Assembly (NCBI GenBank): GCA_019636655.1 | Contig: JAHBXB010000002.1 | Coordinates: 995,043-1,059,042 of the forward strand | DNA from: Phycisphaeraceae bacterium | GTDB taxonomy: Bacteria > Planctomycetota > Phycisphaerae > Phycisphaerales > UBA1924 | Direction of reading: 5' to 3' | DNA length: 64,000 bases | Part shown: positions 1 to 9,061 of the stretch, one piece after another | Layout of the letters: each line of letters begins with the position of its first letter | Numbering within the stretch: the first letter of the stretch is position 1 | Translations under genes and position numbers: made by a program | Notes under the pieces: model-generated | What the model was told of the DNA's origin: nothing | The model's input: the letters and a program-made list of their open reading frames with translations, nothing else | Databases searched by the model: none

Positions 1-108
1 GGCGTCTACGCATCGCTGATCGAACCTTCTGCTGTAGTGCGCCAGGAAGGATCGCTGGTGCTGATGGACGCGACGAAGTGGCTCGAAGCCGCCGGGGCTC
101 CGAGGTAA
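1..108 (+). CDS. C-terminal end of a protein of unknown function (5' truncated)
   Basis: The first reading frame is open from the window edge for 35 residues and stops at a TAA. The tail ends in a mixed polar and hydrophobic stretch (SLVLMDATKWLEAAG) with normal GC-rich codon choice, so it looks like the real end of a gene. It is too short to identify and shows no domain. It converges on the following secreted dockerin gene, with an imperfect GC-rich hairpin between them. Confidence 0.55.
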   Translation, partial: GVYASLIEPSAVVRQEGSLVLMDATKWLEAAGAPR

Positions 109-141
109 GGCGGGCCGCGGGCGTCTGCCCCCGGCCTGCCG
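109..141. terminator. Imperfect GC-rich hairpin between convergent genes
   Basis: An imperfect inverted repeat (gcgggccgcgggc against gcccccggcctgccgc) lies just after the stop of the left-edge gene and before the stop of the opposing gene. There is no clear T-tract on either strand, so it could be a weak bidirectional terminator or simply GC-rich spacer. Confidence 0.3.
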
Positions 142-165
142 CACGGACTCATGGATGCCGGAGGC

Positions 166-1737
166 TCAGGGGCAGCCGAATGACAACGCGGCATTCCACG
201 TGGATACGAACACGGCAATGTCCGACGGGGTGACAAACCCGTCGCAATCGAAGTCTCCGCCGTACGTGCCCGCCATCAGGCTGGCGTTCCACAGCGTGAC
301 GAACTGCGCGATATCGGCCGGGGTCACGACGCCGTCGCCGTCGAAATCCGCCGGGCAGCCGCGGGAGCAGTAGACGATCTCGCCCACTGGCAGCGGGCTG
401 AACTGCGGCATGAACTCGAACCCTTGAAGGAAGGTCGCCGCGAGTTGCCGGGTGGATGTGGTGATCGCCAGTTGGGTCTCCTGGGGTCCGGGTCCCTCGA
501 GGCAGGTCGTTACGCCGAGCAGGTTCGGCACGACCAGGTACACATCGTTCCCGCCGTTGGTCGGGGTGATGGTCGTTGTCCCCGCGATCGCGTAGGCCAG
601 GCGCCGCTGGGGCCGGTTGATCGCGTGGCCCTCCGTGCTCAGGGCGCCGCCGTACTGCCGCGCGAGGCCCAGAGCGCCCGCGCCCGAGAAGCGGAGCATC
701 GCGGCCGACGTGATGCCGCCCGCCGCGGGCACCGTGGTGCCGGCGATGACGATCGACGGATCGCGCGTCCAGCGAACCGCGGCGAATCCGACAACAAACC
801 GGGGGATCTCAACCGTCCATGCCGGAACGAAGACCGGGTCGGTGCGCAACAGGAATGAAGCGCTCACGACCGGCGGCGGCGTGAGCGAGCGGCCGATCAG
901 GGCGATGTCGCCGGTGGTGTTGACGTCCAAGCCATCCCCGAAGAGGCGCTTGTTGGGCTGGATGAACTCGCGGTACCCCAGTGGATTCCCGCCCGGGTCG
1001 GTCCTCAGGAGGAACGCCCGCTCGAGTCCGATCGCGGCGTCCAGCAGCGTGCCGGAGACGATGAACCCCGCCGCGTCCTCGCGCACGTCGGAGAAGCTCA
1101 TGGATCCCTGGATCCCCGGCGCGATGTAGATGCGCTGGAACAGCGGGTTGCCCGCGCCATCGACCTTCAGGAGCGTGCCGGATGTGGGGCCGCCCGCCGC
1201 GGGCTGAATCCGCCCGACGCACACGAACCCGCCGTCGAAGGTCTGCCGAACGGCTACGCCCGCGGGGAAGTCGAGGAACGGCGTTCCCTGGTAGCAGCGA
1301 GCCCAGACATGATTGCCGAGCGCATCGACCCGGAGCAGCACGATGCCGAATCCGGGGAACAAGGTGGTCTCGCCCCCGACGATGTACCCACCGGTTCGCA
1401 CACCGTGAACGGAGTAACCGGCAGTCCGGGCGTTGGGTCCGGTGTCGAGCACGCCGCTCCACTCCACGGGCCCTTCGTACTTAAACTTCACGACATGGAT
1501 CCCGTTGGTCGGGGGCCCGCCGGGGAGGATCGCTCCGCGGATCTCGCCCGCGGTGATGTAGCCGCAGTCAAAGGTCTCTTCGATCGCGTAGGCGGTCTCG
1601 TTCGCCAGTGTTCCCACTGCCCGTTGGTAGATCTGGGCTATCGCGCCGGGGGCCAGCACGACGAGCGCAGCTGCGCCCGCCGCTGCTCGCAGCGCCGGTA
1701 CGACAAGGGACACCACGCAACGGATGACGTTGATCAT
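166..1737 (-). CDS. Secreted repeat protein with C-terminal GC-type dockerin
   Basis: Predicted exported protein of 523 residues. The start is backed by AAGGAG six bases upstream. A signal peptide covers about residues 1-35 and probably ends at AIAQ. The body carries repeated 'QTFDGGFV..G' / 'LLRxDxxGNxxW' units, the style seen in bacterial propeller-like surface proteins. Residues 461-523 form two EF-hand-like dockerin repeats (DFDGDG...PADIAQF and DFDCDG...PSDIAVF), opened by a Cys and closed by Gly-Cys-Pro. No catalytic motif is visible. It is the first of eight proteins in the window with this C-terminal module, which suggests a shared extracellular or surface partner. It lies 127 bases downstream of mobA on the same strand and looks functionally separate. 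Confidence 0.85.
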   Translation of the reverse strand: MINVIRCVVSLVVPALRAAAGAAALVVLAPGAIAQIYQRAVGTLANETAYAIEETFDCGYITAGEIRGAILPGGPPTNGIHVVKFKYEGPVEWSGVLDTGPNARTAGYSVHGVRTGGYIVGGETTLFPGFGIVLLRVDALGNHVWARCYQGTPFLDFPAGVAVRQTFDGGFVCVGRIQPAAGGPTSGTLLKVDGAGNPLFQRIYIAPGIQGSMSFSDVREDAAGFIVSGTLLDAAIGLERAFLLRTDPGGNPLGYREFIQPNKRLFGDGLDVNTTGDIALIGRSLTPPPVVSASFLLRTDPVFVPAWTVEIPRFVVGFAAVRWTRDPSIVIAGTTVPAAGGITSAAMLRFSGAGALGLARQYGGALSTEGHAINRPQRRLAYAIAGTTTITPTNGGNDVYLVVPNLLGVTTCLEGPGPQETQLAITTSTRQLAATFLQGFEFMPQFSPLPVGEIVYCSRGCPADFDGDGVVTPADIAQFVTLWNASLMAGTYGGDFDCDGFVTPSDIAVFVSTWNAALSFGCP

Positions 1738-1864
1738 GGCCAGCTCCTTTCCCTGTTGGTACGGAGGCGCGGCCGGATGATGAACGCTCGCGCCACGGCC
1801 ACCTTACCGCCTGGTGCCATGCAGCCAAGCGAACAGACTGCGAGCCTGCAGAAAACAAGGGTGT

Positions 1865-2467
1865 TCACGGGATCGGCCGCGCCGAGCGCCGCCACGACAG
1901 GAAGTCGTCGCTGGTGTTGATGTTGGCCGCGATCCGCTCGGGCACGAGGACGTGCACAACACGGTCGGGAGGCAGCGCGGCGTGCAGCGATCGATCCCCA
2001 CCTGTTGTGAGACGAGATCTGAGTGCGGCGCGGGAGGCCTGTCGGTACACACCAAAGCACGGTTCCGGTCGGTGGCCGTCGGTCGAAGCAAGCACGGCCC
2101 ACATCGTGGGGGAGCGCCCGGCTTTGTTGAGGATGGCGCGGACGACGTCCGGAGTGACCGCCGGCATGTCTCCGGCGAGGACAAAGACATCCAGGTCCGT
2201 GGCCTCGAGCGCGGAGACAACGCCGCCGATGGGTCCGGTGCCCGGGTAGCAATCCGCGATCACGCGGTCGCTCCTCGCGGCGACCTCCGGGTCGCAGTCC
2301 CCGACAAGCACAACACCCCCGCCAAACACGTCGCGGAGCGCCTTGATCGGAACATCAATGAGCCAACGGCCGCCCTCGTCGGGACCGATCGGCTCGCGGA
2401 GTTTGTCGCGTCCAAAGCGGGAACTTCTCCCACCTGCAAGGACCACGGGCTGGATTGCCGGGGCCAC
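1865..2467 (-). CDS. mobA: Molybdenum cofactor guanylyltransferase MobA
   Basis: MobA transfers GMP from GTP to molybdopterin-bound Mo to make the bis-MGD form used by the DMSO-reductase/formate-dehydrogenase superfamily, in the cytoplasm. The N-terminal nucleotide-binding signature LAGGRSSRFGRDK is at residues 10-22 and the metal-binding DMP follows in FVLAGDMPAVTPD. The length of 200 residues is normal for the family. I chose a GTG start 5 bases after the mogA stop because the alternative upstream in-frame sequence only overlaps mogA. It is the last gene of moeA-moaC-mogA-mobA. The bis-MGD product matches the type of oxidoreductase encoded nearby. Confidence 0.88.
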   Translation of the reverse strand: MAPAIQPVVLAGGRSSRFGRDKLREPIGPDEGGRWLIDVPIKALRDVFGGGVVLVGDCDPEVAARSDRVIADCYPGTGPIGGVVSALEATDLDVFVLAGDMPAVTPDVVRAILNKAGRSPTMWAVLASTDGHRPEPCFGVYRQASRAALRSRLTTGGDRSLHAALPPDRVVHVLVPERIAANINTSDDFLSWRRSARPIP

Positions 2468-2472
2468 CGCTC

Positions 2473-3027
2473 TTAGTCCTCGTGGGCGATCACCCTGCCG
2501 GTGACGGGGCTTGCGTCGGGGCGGCCGTCGTCCTGCACGTCGCCGCGGAGGGTCTCGATCGCGTGCGGCAGGATGTCGAGCAGGGCTTCGAGGTTCTCGC
2601 GCGAGCCGCGGGGCGATCCGGGGAGGGTGAGAAGAAGCGTCCGGTTGATCACCCCGGCAACCCCCCGCGAGAGGAACGCGCGCGGGGTCTTGGCAAGGCA
2701 TCGATGGCGCGCGAGTTCCATCAGCCCCGGGTGCGGGCGCTGGATGACGCGCATCGCCGCCTCTGGCGTGACATCGCGCGGGGCCAGGCCGGTGCCGCCG
2801 GTCGAGAGAATGAGATCGAGCCCGAGCGATGGCGCTGCCCACTCGAGGAACACGGCCGAAAGACGGTCCACTTCGTCGGGAACGGTCCCCGTCACGGCGA
2901 TCACGGCGCCGAGGCGCTCGCGTGCGATCTCGGCGAGCCCGGGGCCGGAAGTGTCCGCCGCCTCGCCGCGGGAGCAGCGGTCCGAGACGGTGAGCACGCC
3001 GACCTTGATGGGCGGCGACAGGGTCAT
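2473..3027 (-). CDS. mogA: Molybdopterin adenylyltransferase, MogA/MoaB family
   Basis: This family activates molybdopterin by adenylylation, making the MPT-AMP that MoeA uses for Mo insertion. The 184-residue protein has the three family motifs: SDRCSRGEAAD near residues 15-25, STGGTGLAPRD at 75-85 and LPGSPRGSREN further on. The ATG overlaps the moaC stop as ATGA, indicating translational coupling; the longer open frame upstream only shadows moaC. MogA and MoaB cannot be told apart by eye. The presence of moeA and a Mo importer supports the MogA role. Confidence 0.88.
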   Translation of the reverse strand: MTLSPPIKVGVLTVSDRCSRGEAADTSGPGLAEIARERLGAVIAVTGTVPDEVDRLSAVFLEWAAPSLGLDLILSTGGTGLAPRDVTPEAAMRVIQRPHPGLMELARHRCLAKTPRAFLSRGVAGVINRTLLLTLPGSPRGSRENLEALLDILPHAIETLRGDVQDDGRPDASPVTGRVIAHED

Positions 3028-3536
3028 GCGCCGGGACCTCCCGATGGCTCCTTGGCGACGTAGTGACCGCTGCGGCCGCCGGACTTCTCGATGATTCGCA
3101 GCCCGTCGATACGGATCGCCTTGTCGATGGCCTTCCCCATATCGATGACGGTCAGGGCCGCGACCGCCGCGGCGGTGAGCGCCTCCATCTCGACGCCCGT
3201 TCGGGCGTGGCACCGGGCCTCGGCGCGGATCACGACGCGAGTGCCATCGAGGGTGATGCGGACGTCGGCGTGGTCCAGCGGCAGCGTGTGGCACAGCGGG
3301 ATGATTTCGTCGGTCCGCTTCGCGGCCTGGATTCCGGCGAGCCGGGCGACCTCGATCAGGTTGCCCTTGGCCAGCGCGTTGGCGTGGATCGCGCGGGCCA
3401 GTTCGGGTGAGACCGTGACGAGCGCCTCGGCTATCGCGGCCCGTTCCGTCACCGGCTTCTCGCCTACCGGCACCATGCGGGCGTTTCCGTCGGTGCTTAG
3501 GTGCGACAACCCGGATGGTGGCGTCGGAGCCGGCAT
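3024..3536 (-). CDS. moaC: Cyclic pyranopterin monophosphate synthase MoaC
   Basis: MoaC acts after MoaA to form cyclic pyranopterin monophosphate from 3',8-cyclo-7,8-dihydro-GTP. The 170-residue protein has the conserved IPLCHTLPL segment (residues 79-87, His83), the GVEMEALTAA segment (115-124) and the DMGKAIDKA segment (132-140) with its active-site Lys. E. coli has DMCKA here, so the Cys-to-Gly change is a tolerable variation. The stop overlaps the mogA start by 4 bases. moeA ends 34 bases upstream, so the genes are likely one transcript. Confidence 0.92.
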   Translation of the reverse strand: MPAPTPPSGLSHLSTDGNARMVPVGEKPVTERAAIAEALVTVSPELARAIHANALAKGNLIEVARLAGIQAAKRTDEIIPLCHTLPLDHADVRITLDGTRVVIRAEARCHARTGVEMEALTAAAVAALTVIDMGKAIDKAIRIDGLRIIEKSGGRSGHYVAKEPSGGPGA

Positions 3537-3570
3537 GATGAGACTCTAGCCGGACGCCCCGCGGCCCCGC

Positions 3571-4830
3571 TCAACCGGTCCATGAGTAGAACGGCCACGG
3601 CCCCTCGCCGGAGGCTCCGGGCGGGACCTCGACGAATCCATCCGACGCGGCGGCGCCCGCCACATCGCCGCTGCTGGCCGGGGCGACCAGTTCGCCAACG
3701 CCCGGCTCAAGGAGCCGCACCGGGCGGTGCCACCACAAGGCGATCGTCCCTGAGTCCGGCTTGCGAAGCCGGATGAACCCTGTTGGCCCCAGCGGTGCGG
3801 AGAGGCCGGCCTGCACGGCAAGGGCCGGGAGCACGATGCGCCGCGCCGTCACCATGACCGAGAGCGGATTGCCCGGCAGGCCGAAGACCGGCCGGCCCGG
3901 CGCGAGCACGGCCCCGAGGATCGGCTTGCCCGGCCGCTGGGGGAGCCTGTGGAAGATTACGTGCGCGGCCAGCGACTGCACCGCCGCGGGAACATAGTCC
4001 CTCGCTCCCATCGAGACGCCGCCGGTCAGGATGATCGCATCGCAGTGCACGGCCAGTTCGGCGGTGGCCCGGGCGATGCCGTCCCGGTCGTCGCGGGCCC
4101 GGGGTCCGACCAGGGGATCGATCCATCCGTGGGCGAAGAGCATCGCCTCCAGCGCCGGGCCGTTGGAATCACGGATCTGCCACGGGGTGATCTGGTCGCG
4201 CAGGTCGCTGATCTCGTCGCCGGTGGTGAGAATGCCAACCTTCACCTGCCGGTACACCAGCGGACGGGCGCACCCGAAGGCCGCCAGCGCCGCGGCGACC
4301 GGGGCCGTGACCTCCCGCCCAGCGGGGATGATCATCTCGCCGGCCCGGACGTTCTCGCCGCGGCGGCGGATCGACTCCCACATGCGGATGGAGGAGGCCG
4401 CGACGGGAGTGAGTGAGATCGAACGCTCCCGCTCCGTCACCAGTTCGCGCTTGATGACCGCGTCGGCGCCCATCGGGATCGCCGCGCCAGTCACGATCCG
4501 GAGCGCGGCGCCGGCGGGCAGCGCCTGCGGCTCAAGCCCGATGTGGACCTCACCCACGACGGGCATGGGGGCCGGGGGCGCGCCGGTGACGAACGGAGCC
4601 AGATCGGCCAGTCGCACGGCGTACCCATCCATTGCAGAGACATCGAGCGCTGGGCTGTCGCGGTCGGCAACCACGGCCTCGCCGAGCACCCGGCCGGGGG
4701 CTTCGGCGAGCGGGATCCGCTCCATCTGCAGGCGCCTGATGCGAGGAAGCAGCGCATCAAGCGCCTGCTGCGGCGACTGGTACGCAAACTCGGCGGCGGG
4801 CGTGGCTGAACCGGGGGTGACGCTGGTCAT
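3571..4830 (-). CDS. moeA: Molybdopterin molybdotransferase MoeA
   Basis: MoeA inserts molybdate into adenylylated molybdopterin and releases AMP. The 419-residue protein shows the full family order: N-terminal MoeA domain with DVSAMDGYAV, the GDEIS loop, the MPT-binding stretch ILTGGVSMGARDYVP, the LPGNPLS motif, and a C-terminal domain IV. The last 25 or so residues are Gly/Pro-rich and probably unstructured. It is the first gene of the moeA-moaC-mogA-mobA operon. No promoter is obvious in the 94-base gap upstream. Confidence 0.92.
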   Translation of the reverse strand: MTSVTPGSATPAAEFAYQSPQQALDALLPRIRRLQMERIPLAEAPGRVLGEAVVADRDSPALDVSAMDGYAVRLADLAPFVTGAPPAPMPVVGEVHIGLEPQALPAGAALRIVTGAAIPMGADAVIKRELVTERERSISLTPVAASSIRMWESIRRRGENVRAGEMIIPAGREVTAPVAAALAAFGCARPLVYRQVKVGILTTGDEISDLRDQITPWQIRDSNGPALEAMLFAHGWIDPLVGPRARDDRDGIARATAELAVHCDAIILTGGVSMGARDYVPAAVQSLAAHVIFHRLPQRPGKPILGAVLAPGRPVFGLPGNPLSVMVTARRIVLPALAVQAGLSAPLGPTGFIRLRKPDSGTIALWWHRPVRLLEPGVGELVAPASSGDVAGAAASDGFVEVPPGASGEGPWPFYSWTG

Positions 4831-4924
4831 GGCCTTGGCTCGGCGAGTGAAGGGACCGGCGGGCCTGCGGGGGTGGACATCTGAGCGTAGGCCCGGGGTG
4901 AGGGCGGGCTCCGCAAGACGGGTA

Positions 4925-6538
4925 CTACGGTTCCGCGGTGTCGGGCGTTTCGGGGGTCTCGTGGGTAGCCGGCGGCTGCCCCGTCGTGGTGGTCGTTGTC
5001 GTCGACCCAGCGGACCATGCGTTGGGAATACCCATGCCCATGAACTGGCTTTCCAGCTTGACCCCGCTGATGACGAGCTCGCCGTTGTAGATGCGGGTCA
5101 GGTCGATGGTGCTCCTGGCGCCGGCGATATCCGGTCGGAAGACCAGTTCGATCGTCGTCGCGTTGAGACCGGTGATCGGGGCGCTCAGGTATCGAACACC
5201 ACCTGATTCAACGGACCCGGGCTCCGCGGAGGATTCCACGCTGGTGTTGAGCACGCCAAGCTCAAACTCGGCCGAGCCCTCCGATTCACGAGCAAAGACG
5301 CGAAACGAGAAGTCCAGCGAGGGCTTTGCGAGCTCGAACTGCAGCGCAATCGTGCGCCGGTTGCGATTGTCATCCGGACCCGGGAACATGGCATTCTCAT
5401 AGAACGTTGCTTGGCTCGGCCTCAATCGGTCCAGCAACTCTCGCCGGGATTGGTCCGTCGGTTCCACCAGTTCGATCGCGGCCACCTCCTCGGGCAGAAT
5501 CTGTACGGTTGTTGAGAGTCGAGCCACGCGTCGCGCGGAGGGATCAACGGCGCCAGGGTCCTTCCAGGACTGAGCGCGGCTGATTAAGGGCTCAGCGGTT
5601 GACCAGAGTTCGACATCAACCGTGTGCATCCCTGGAGAGAGCTCCCGTGGGAGTCGGTACGACCACGCGGAACTAAAGCTGGACGATCCGCCGCTCTTGG
5701 AGCCGAGAAGGTACACGTAGGCGGCTCGTTTGTCGCCACGCGGCTCGTCGGCAGACGAGGCCTGGGCGAGGGAAGTCTGTCGTCGCATTCGCCAGCCCGC
5801 GGGATCTCCAAGCTCGGCATCGCCGACCCGGACCATGGCTAGGGCCACGCCGCACATCAACTTCGATGTCGCCGCCGTCCGCGATTCCTTGATGTCGACC
5901 ATGAGCGAGAGGGGATCTCCGAGCCGGATGCGTGGCCTCGCCTTGAGATTGAACACACCCGCACCGTTCCAGTAGCGAGAGCGCTGTTCGCTGCTCAAGG
6001 AACCGCCCGACTCGGCGAACTCGATCACATTCCCCCAGACTTCGGTCCAGGGCATGGTGGCGTCGGACTGGATATCCAGGGCGGTCTCGACGATCGCCCG
6101 AATCTGATCGCTGCTGAGCGAGCCGGTGAGGACGCGACTCTCCACTTCGTCCGCGATGGCCTGGTGAACCGGTCCGCGCGAGTGCCTTGCCTGCCACAGG
6201 AGCAGCCCGGTGGGGAGGTACTTGTTAATATCTGTTCCGGTCGTCGATGCATAGACCAGCATCGACAGCGGGGCCAACGGCACGAGCACAAGGACCCCGC
6301 CGATGACGAGCAAGGGGACCAGCCGCTTGCGAGCCCCGATTCGAATAAAGCCCTCTCGTTTGAGGCCGGCCCCGCATTCGGGGCAGGTGATGGCTGGCGG
6401 GTAAATGCCCTGGAGATCAAACGCGCACTGGCGGCAGATCGGGTGATCGTTGATCCGATAGCCCCGGCGCCCGAAGACAATGCACAGGATGCCAACGAAG
6501 AACGATCCCAGGAGTGCAAAGAACAGGTTGGGGGTCAT
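4925..6538 (-). CDS. Membrane protein with zinc ribbon and large C-terminal domain, unknown function
   Basis: The 537-residue product has a transmembrane helix near residues 5-25, a zinc ribbon (CRQCAFDLQG ... CPECG, about residues 36-60), and a second hydrophobic segment near 80-105. A long soluble region follows and the protein ends in a Thr/Pro-rich tail. I chose the ATG preceded by GGAG seven bases away; an upstream in-frame ATG lacks a ribosome site. Its ribbon is shared with two other proteins in this window (starts at 33551 and 56679), a membrane-protein style common in planctomycetes. It sits between moeA and moaD, but nothing in the sequence ties it to molybdenum. Confidence 0.75.
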   Translation of the reverse strand: MTPNLFFALLGSFFVGILCIVFGRRGYRINDHPICRQCAFDLQGIYPPAITCPECGAGLKREGFIRIGARKRLVPLLVIGGVLVLVPLAPLSMLVYASTTGTDINKYLPTGLLLWQARHSRGPVHQAIADEVESRVLTGSLSSDQIRAIVETALDIQSDATMPWTEVWGNVIEFAESGGSLSSEQRSRYWNGAGVFNLKARPRIRLGDPLSLMVDIKESRTAATSKLMCGVALAMVRVGDAELGDPAGWRMRRQTSLAQASSADEPRGDKRAAYVYLLGSKSGGSSSFSSAWSYRLPRELSPGMHTVDVELWSTAEPLISRAQSWKDPGAVDPSARRVARLSTTVQILPEEVAAIELVEPTDQSRRELLDRLRPSQATFYENAMFPGPDDNRNRRTIALQFELAKPSLDFSFRVFARESEGSAEFELGVLNTSVESSAEPGSVESGGVRYLSAPITGLNATTIELVFRPDIAGARSTIDLTRIYNGELVISGVKLESQFMGMGIPNAWSAGSTTTTTTTGQPPATHETPETPDTAEP

Positions 6539-6635
6539 CAAAGGCTCCGTGGGTATAGCACCCAGTGTACTTGCGACCAATGTTCACGGAGTGTTCCGTA
6601 GACCCGGAGTCCAATGAAACGCGTACCCTTGCTTC

Positions 6636-6881
6636 ATGATGCGAATCAGGGTCCTGCTCTTTGGTCCCGAGGCTGCCGCGGCGGGGTGCGATGGGGTTGA
6701 TGTTGAAGTGGAGGATGCGACGTGCGCCGGAGTGCTCATCGCGCTCGCCGAGCAGCACCCGGCCCTTCGAAGCGCCGCCGCGAGCGCCCGGCTCGCGGTC
6801 AACCGGGAGCTCTCGCCGGCTCAGCGGGAAATCCGGGCTGGGGATGAACTCGCCCTGATCGGCCTGGTGTCCGGCGGATGA
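6636..6881 (+). CDS. moaD: Molybdopterin synthase small subunit MoaD
   Basis: MoaD carries the sulfur, as a C-terminal thiocarboxylate, that MoaE transfers to cyclic pyranopterin monophosphate. The protein is 81 residues, a beta-grasp ubiquitin-like size, begins with RIRVLLFG and ends in the obligatory Gly-Gly. The stop overlaps the moaE ATG (ATGA), so the two subunits are translationally coupled. The MoeB-type enzyme that activates the Gly-Gly end is not in this window. Confidence 0.9.
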   Translation: MMRIRVLLFGPEAAAAGCDGVDVEVEDATCAGVLIALAEQHPALRSAAASARLAVNRELSPAQREIRAGDELALIGLVSGG

Positions 6882-7282
6882 GCGTGCACGTGGACATCCT
6901 GACCGGTCCTCTGCCCGAGGCGCCGCCGCGGCGGGACCTGGGCTTGGGCGAAGGCTTCGAGGTGGGGGCCGTCGTTGTCTTTGAAGGGGTCGTGAGAGAG
7001 ACGGAGGATCGAAGGCCCCTCGTCGCGCTGGAGTACCAGGCGTACGAACCCATGGCACAGGAGTCGATCCGGAAGATTGCCGGCGACCTGATCGCCCGGT
7101 TCGGGTTGATCGCCGTGCGGGTCGAGCACAGCCGCGGAGCCGTGCCGGTCGGGGCCATCTCGTTCCGGCTGACGGTCGTTGCCGTCCACCGCAAGGAGGC
7201 GCTGGCCGCCGCGGATGAGTTCATCGACGTTCTGAAGCGGGATGTCCCGATCTGGAAGAAGGCGGTGTATCGGGACCCATGA
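6878..7282 (+). CDS. moaE: Molybdopterin synthase large subunit MoaE
   Basis: Catalytic subunit that installs the dithiolene sulfurs on cPMP with MoaD. The 134-residue protein has the family blocks GAVVVFEGVVR, LEYQAYEPMA, the HSRGAVPVG loop, VAVHRKEA and the C-terminal VPIWKKAVY with the paired active-site lysines. It overlaps moaD by 4 bases and converges on modC, 13 bases away. Confidence 0.93.
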   Translation: MSVHVDILTGPLPEAPPRRDLGLGEGFEVGAVVVFEGVVRETEDRRPLVALEYQAYEPMAQESIRKIAGDLIARFGLIAVRVEHSRGAVPVGAISFRLTVVAVHRKEALAAADEFIDVLKRDVPIWKKAVYRDP

Positions 7283-7295
7283 GCGGTGCGGCCCG

Positions 7296-8399
7296 TTATC
7301 GCGGGATGACATGAACGCTCGGGGCCTTGACCAGCACAGCCGCGCGCGAGCCAGGCGCCAGCCCGAGATCGGCCACCGAAGCGAGAGTGATGATGGCGGC
7401 GAGGGCAAACCCGCAGTCCACGCGGACGATGGCGAGCGGCCCTGCCGGCTCGATGGACCGAACGGTCGCGGGGAGTCGATTGCGCGCGCTGTCGTGGCCA
7501 AGTTCGGATGAGTCGGTCAGGATGACATCCGCCGCGCGGATCCGGACTAACGCCGCGCCCGAGTACAGCGTCGGGGCCAGCGCCGAGAGCGTGGTTCGGC
7601 CGACGGCGACGTCCGCGAGGCCGTCTCGCACCCGCTCGACGCGTGCCTCGAGGACGGTCTCGAGCCCCAGCGGCTCGGGGAAGGCCGCGTCCTGAAGCCG
7701 GGAGAAGGCCTCGGCAATCGGGCCGGAATCCACGACGCCGGCGCCGTCCGGGGCGAGCGCCACGGCGTAGTCGGCGAGGGCGAGGGCCTCGAGACGATCG
7801 TGGGTTACGACCAGCGCCGGGGTACGGGAGAGCAGGATAATGCCTCGGAGGTCGCGCCGGAGTTGGTCTCGCGCTGCCGCATCGAGCGATGACAGCGGTT
7901 CATCGAGCAGCAGCAGCCGCGGCTTCGCGGCGAGAGCGCGGGCGAGGGCCACCCGTTGTCGCTGCCCCCCGGAGAGTTCACTTGGCCGCCGCCGCTCCAG
8001 GCCGGAGAGCGTGAGGGCATCGAGCAGCAGATCCGTCCGCTTCCGCCGCTCCGGGCGGGGGAGATCGCGGATCGGATACTGGATGTTGCGCCGCACACTC
8101 AGGTGGGGGAAGAGCGATGGCTCCTGCGGCACGTACCCCAGGTCGCGCTGCTGCGGCGGCAGCGAAAGCCCCGCGCGGGAATCGAACCATGTCTGTGCGC
8201 CGCAGCGGATCGTTCCGTCGGCCGCCGTGTCCAGGCCGGCCAGACATCGGAGGATGGTGGTCTTGCCCGAGCCCGACGGTCCGAGCAGCGCCGTGATGGG
8301 CGACTGCCGAAGGGGGATGGCCACCGCGGCGCGCACGGTGGGCCCGGCGGGGTACGCCCGATGAATGTCGATCAGCAGCCCATGGCCGTCATCGACCAT
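7296..8399 (-). CDS. modC: Molybdate ABC transporter ATP-binding protein ModC
   Basis: Energises molybdate import with ModB. The 367-residue protein has Walker A GPSGSGKT (residues 40-47), the Q-loop, the ABC signature LSGGQRQRVALARAL, Walker B LLLLDEPLSSLD and the H-loop VTHDRLEAL. A C-terminal TOBE/Mop-like domain occupies roughly residues 290-367, as expected for ModC. I placed the start at an ATG inside the end of modB (28-base overlap). The open frame runs a further 97 codons upstream, but only as a shadow of modB. Confidence 0.88.
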   Translation of the reverse strand: MVDDGHGLLIDIHRAYPAGPTVRAAVAIPLRQSPITALLGPSGSGKTTILRCLAGLDTAADGTIRCGAQTWFDSRAGLSLPPQQRDLGYVPQEPSLFPHLSVRRNIQYPIRDLPRPERRKRTDLLLDALTLSGLERRRPSELSGGQRQRVALARALAAKPRLLLLDEPLSSLDAAARDQLRRDLRGIILLSRTPALVVTHDRLEALALADYAVALAPDGAGVVDSGPIAEAFSRLQDAAFPEPLGLETVLEARVERVRDGLADVAVGRTTLSALAPTLYSGAALVRIRAADVILTDSSELGHDSARNRLPATVRSIEPAGPLAIVRVDCGFALAAIITLASVADLGLAPGSRAAVLVKAPSVHVIPR

Positions 8400-9052
8400 G
8401 TCCGCCTCCGCATGAGCGAGTAGGTCAGCACGAGCGCCGCGAACGCGAGGGCGAGCAGAACGATTGATGTACGCGCCGCGGCGCCGTAGTGCATGGCCTG
8501 CACATCGTCGTAGATCGATATGGAGGCCACACGCGTCCGACCGGGAATGTTCCCGCCGATCATCAGGACCACGCCGAACTCGCCCACCGTATGGGCAAAC
8601 GACAGGATCGACCCCGCCAGGAGCCCCGGAGCGGACAACGGCAGCACCAGGCGGAAGAACGTCGCGCGGCGAGAGACCCCGAGGGACCATGACGTCTCGA
8701 TCAGCCGCCGGTCAACGCCTGCGAACGCCGCGGCCACGGGCTGCACCATGAACGGGAGGCTGTACAGGACCGACGCGATCACCAATCCGGGGAACGTGAA
8801 GACCAGCCGAAACCCCGCCAGGGACTCGACGGCGCGGCCCGCGGGGTTCGACGGACCGAGCGCCACCAGCAGGTAGAAGCCAAGGACGGTCGGAGGAAGT
8901 ACGATCGGCAGCGCCACGACGGCCTCGACAAGCACCTTCCATTTCCGCGGCGAGAACGCGAGCCACGCGGCGATCGGCACACCGATCAGCAGCAGCAGCG
9001 CGGTTGTCGCGGCGGCGAGTCGCAGGCTCAACAGGATGGCGTCCCAATCCAT
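8372..9052 (-). CDS. modB: Molybdate ABC transporter permease ModB
   Basis: Inner-membrane channel for molybdate. The 226-residue protein has about five to six hydrophobic helices and the ABC permease EAA-type loop (ETSWSLGVSRRATFFRLVLP). HTVGEFGVVLMIGGNIPG is the block typical of ModB and CysT/W relatives. It follows modA by 9 bases and overlaps modC, so the three genes form a single transport operon with moaA in front. Confidence 0.92.
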   Translation of the reverse strand: MDWDAILLSLRLAAATTALLLLIGVPIAAWLAFSPRKWKVLVEAVVALPIVLPPTVLGFYLLVALGPSNPAGRAVESLAGFRLVFTFPGLVIASVLYSLPFMVQPVAAAFAGVDRRLIETSWSLGVSRRATFFRLVLPLSAPGLLAGSILSFAHTVGEFGVVLMIGGNIPGRTRVASISIYDDVQAMHYGAAARTSIVLLALAFAALVLTYSLMRRRTWSMTAMGC

Positions 9053-9061
9053 CGCCGCAGT

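Noticed and set aside
8400..8690. N-terminal extension of ModC to 464 residues
   Set aside because: It overlaps modB throughout and has no ABC-transporter similarity; the ATG at 8399 gives a normal ModC.
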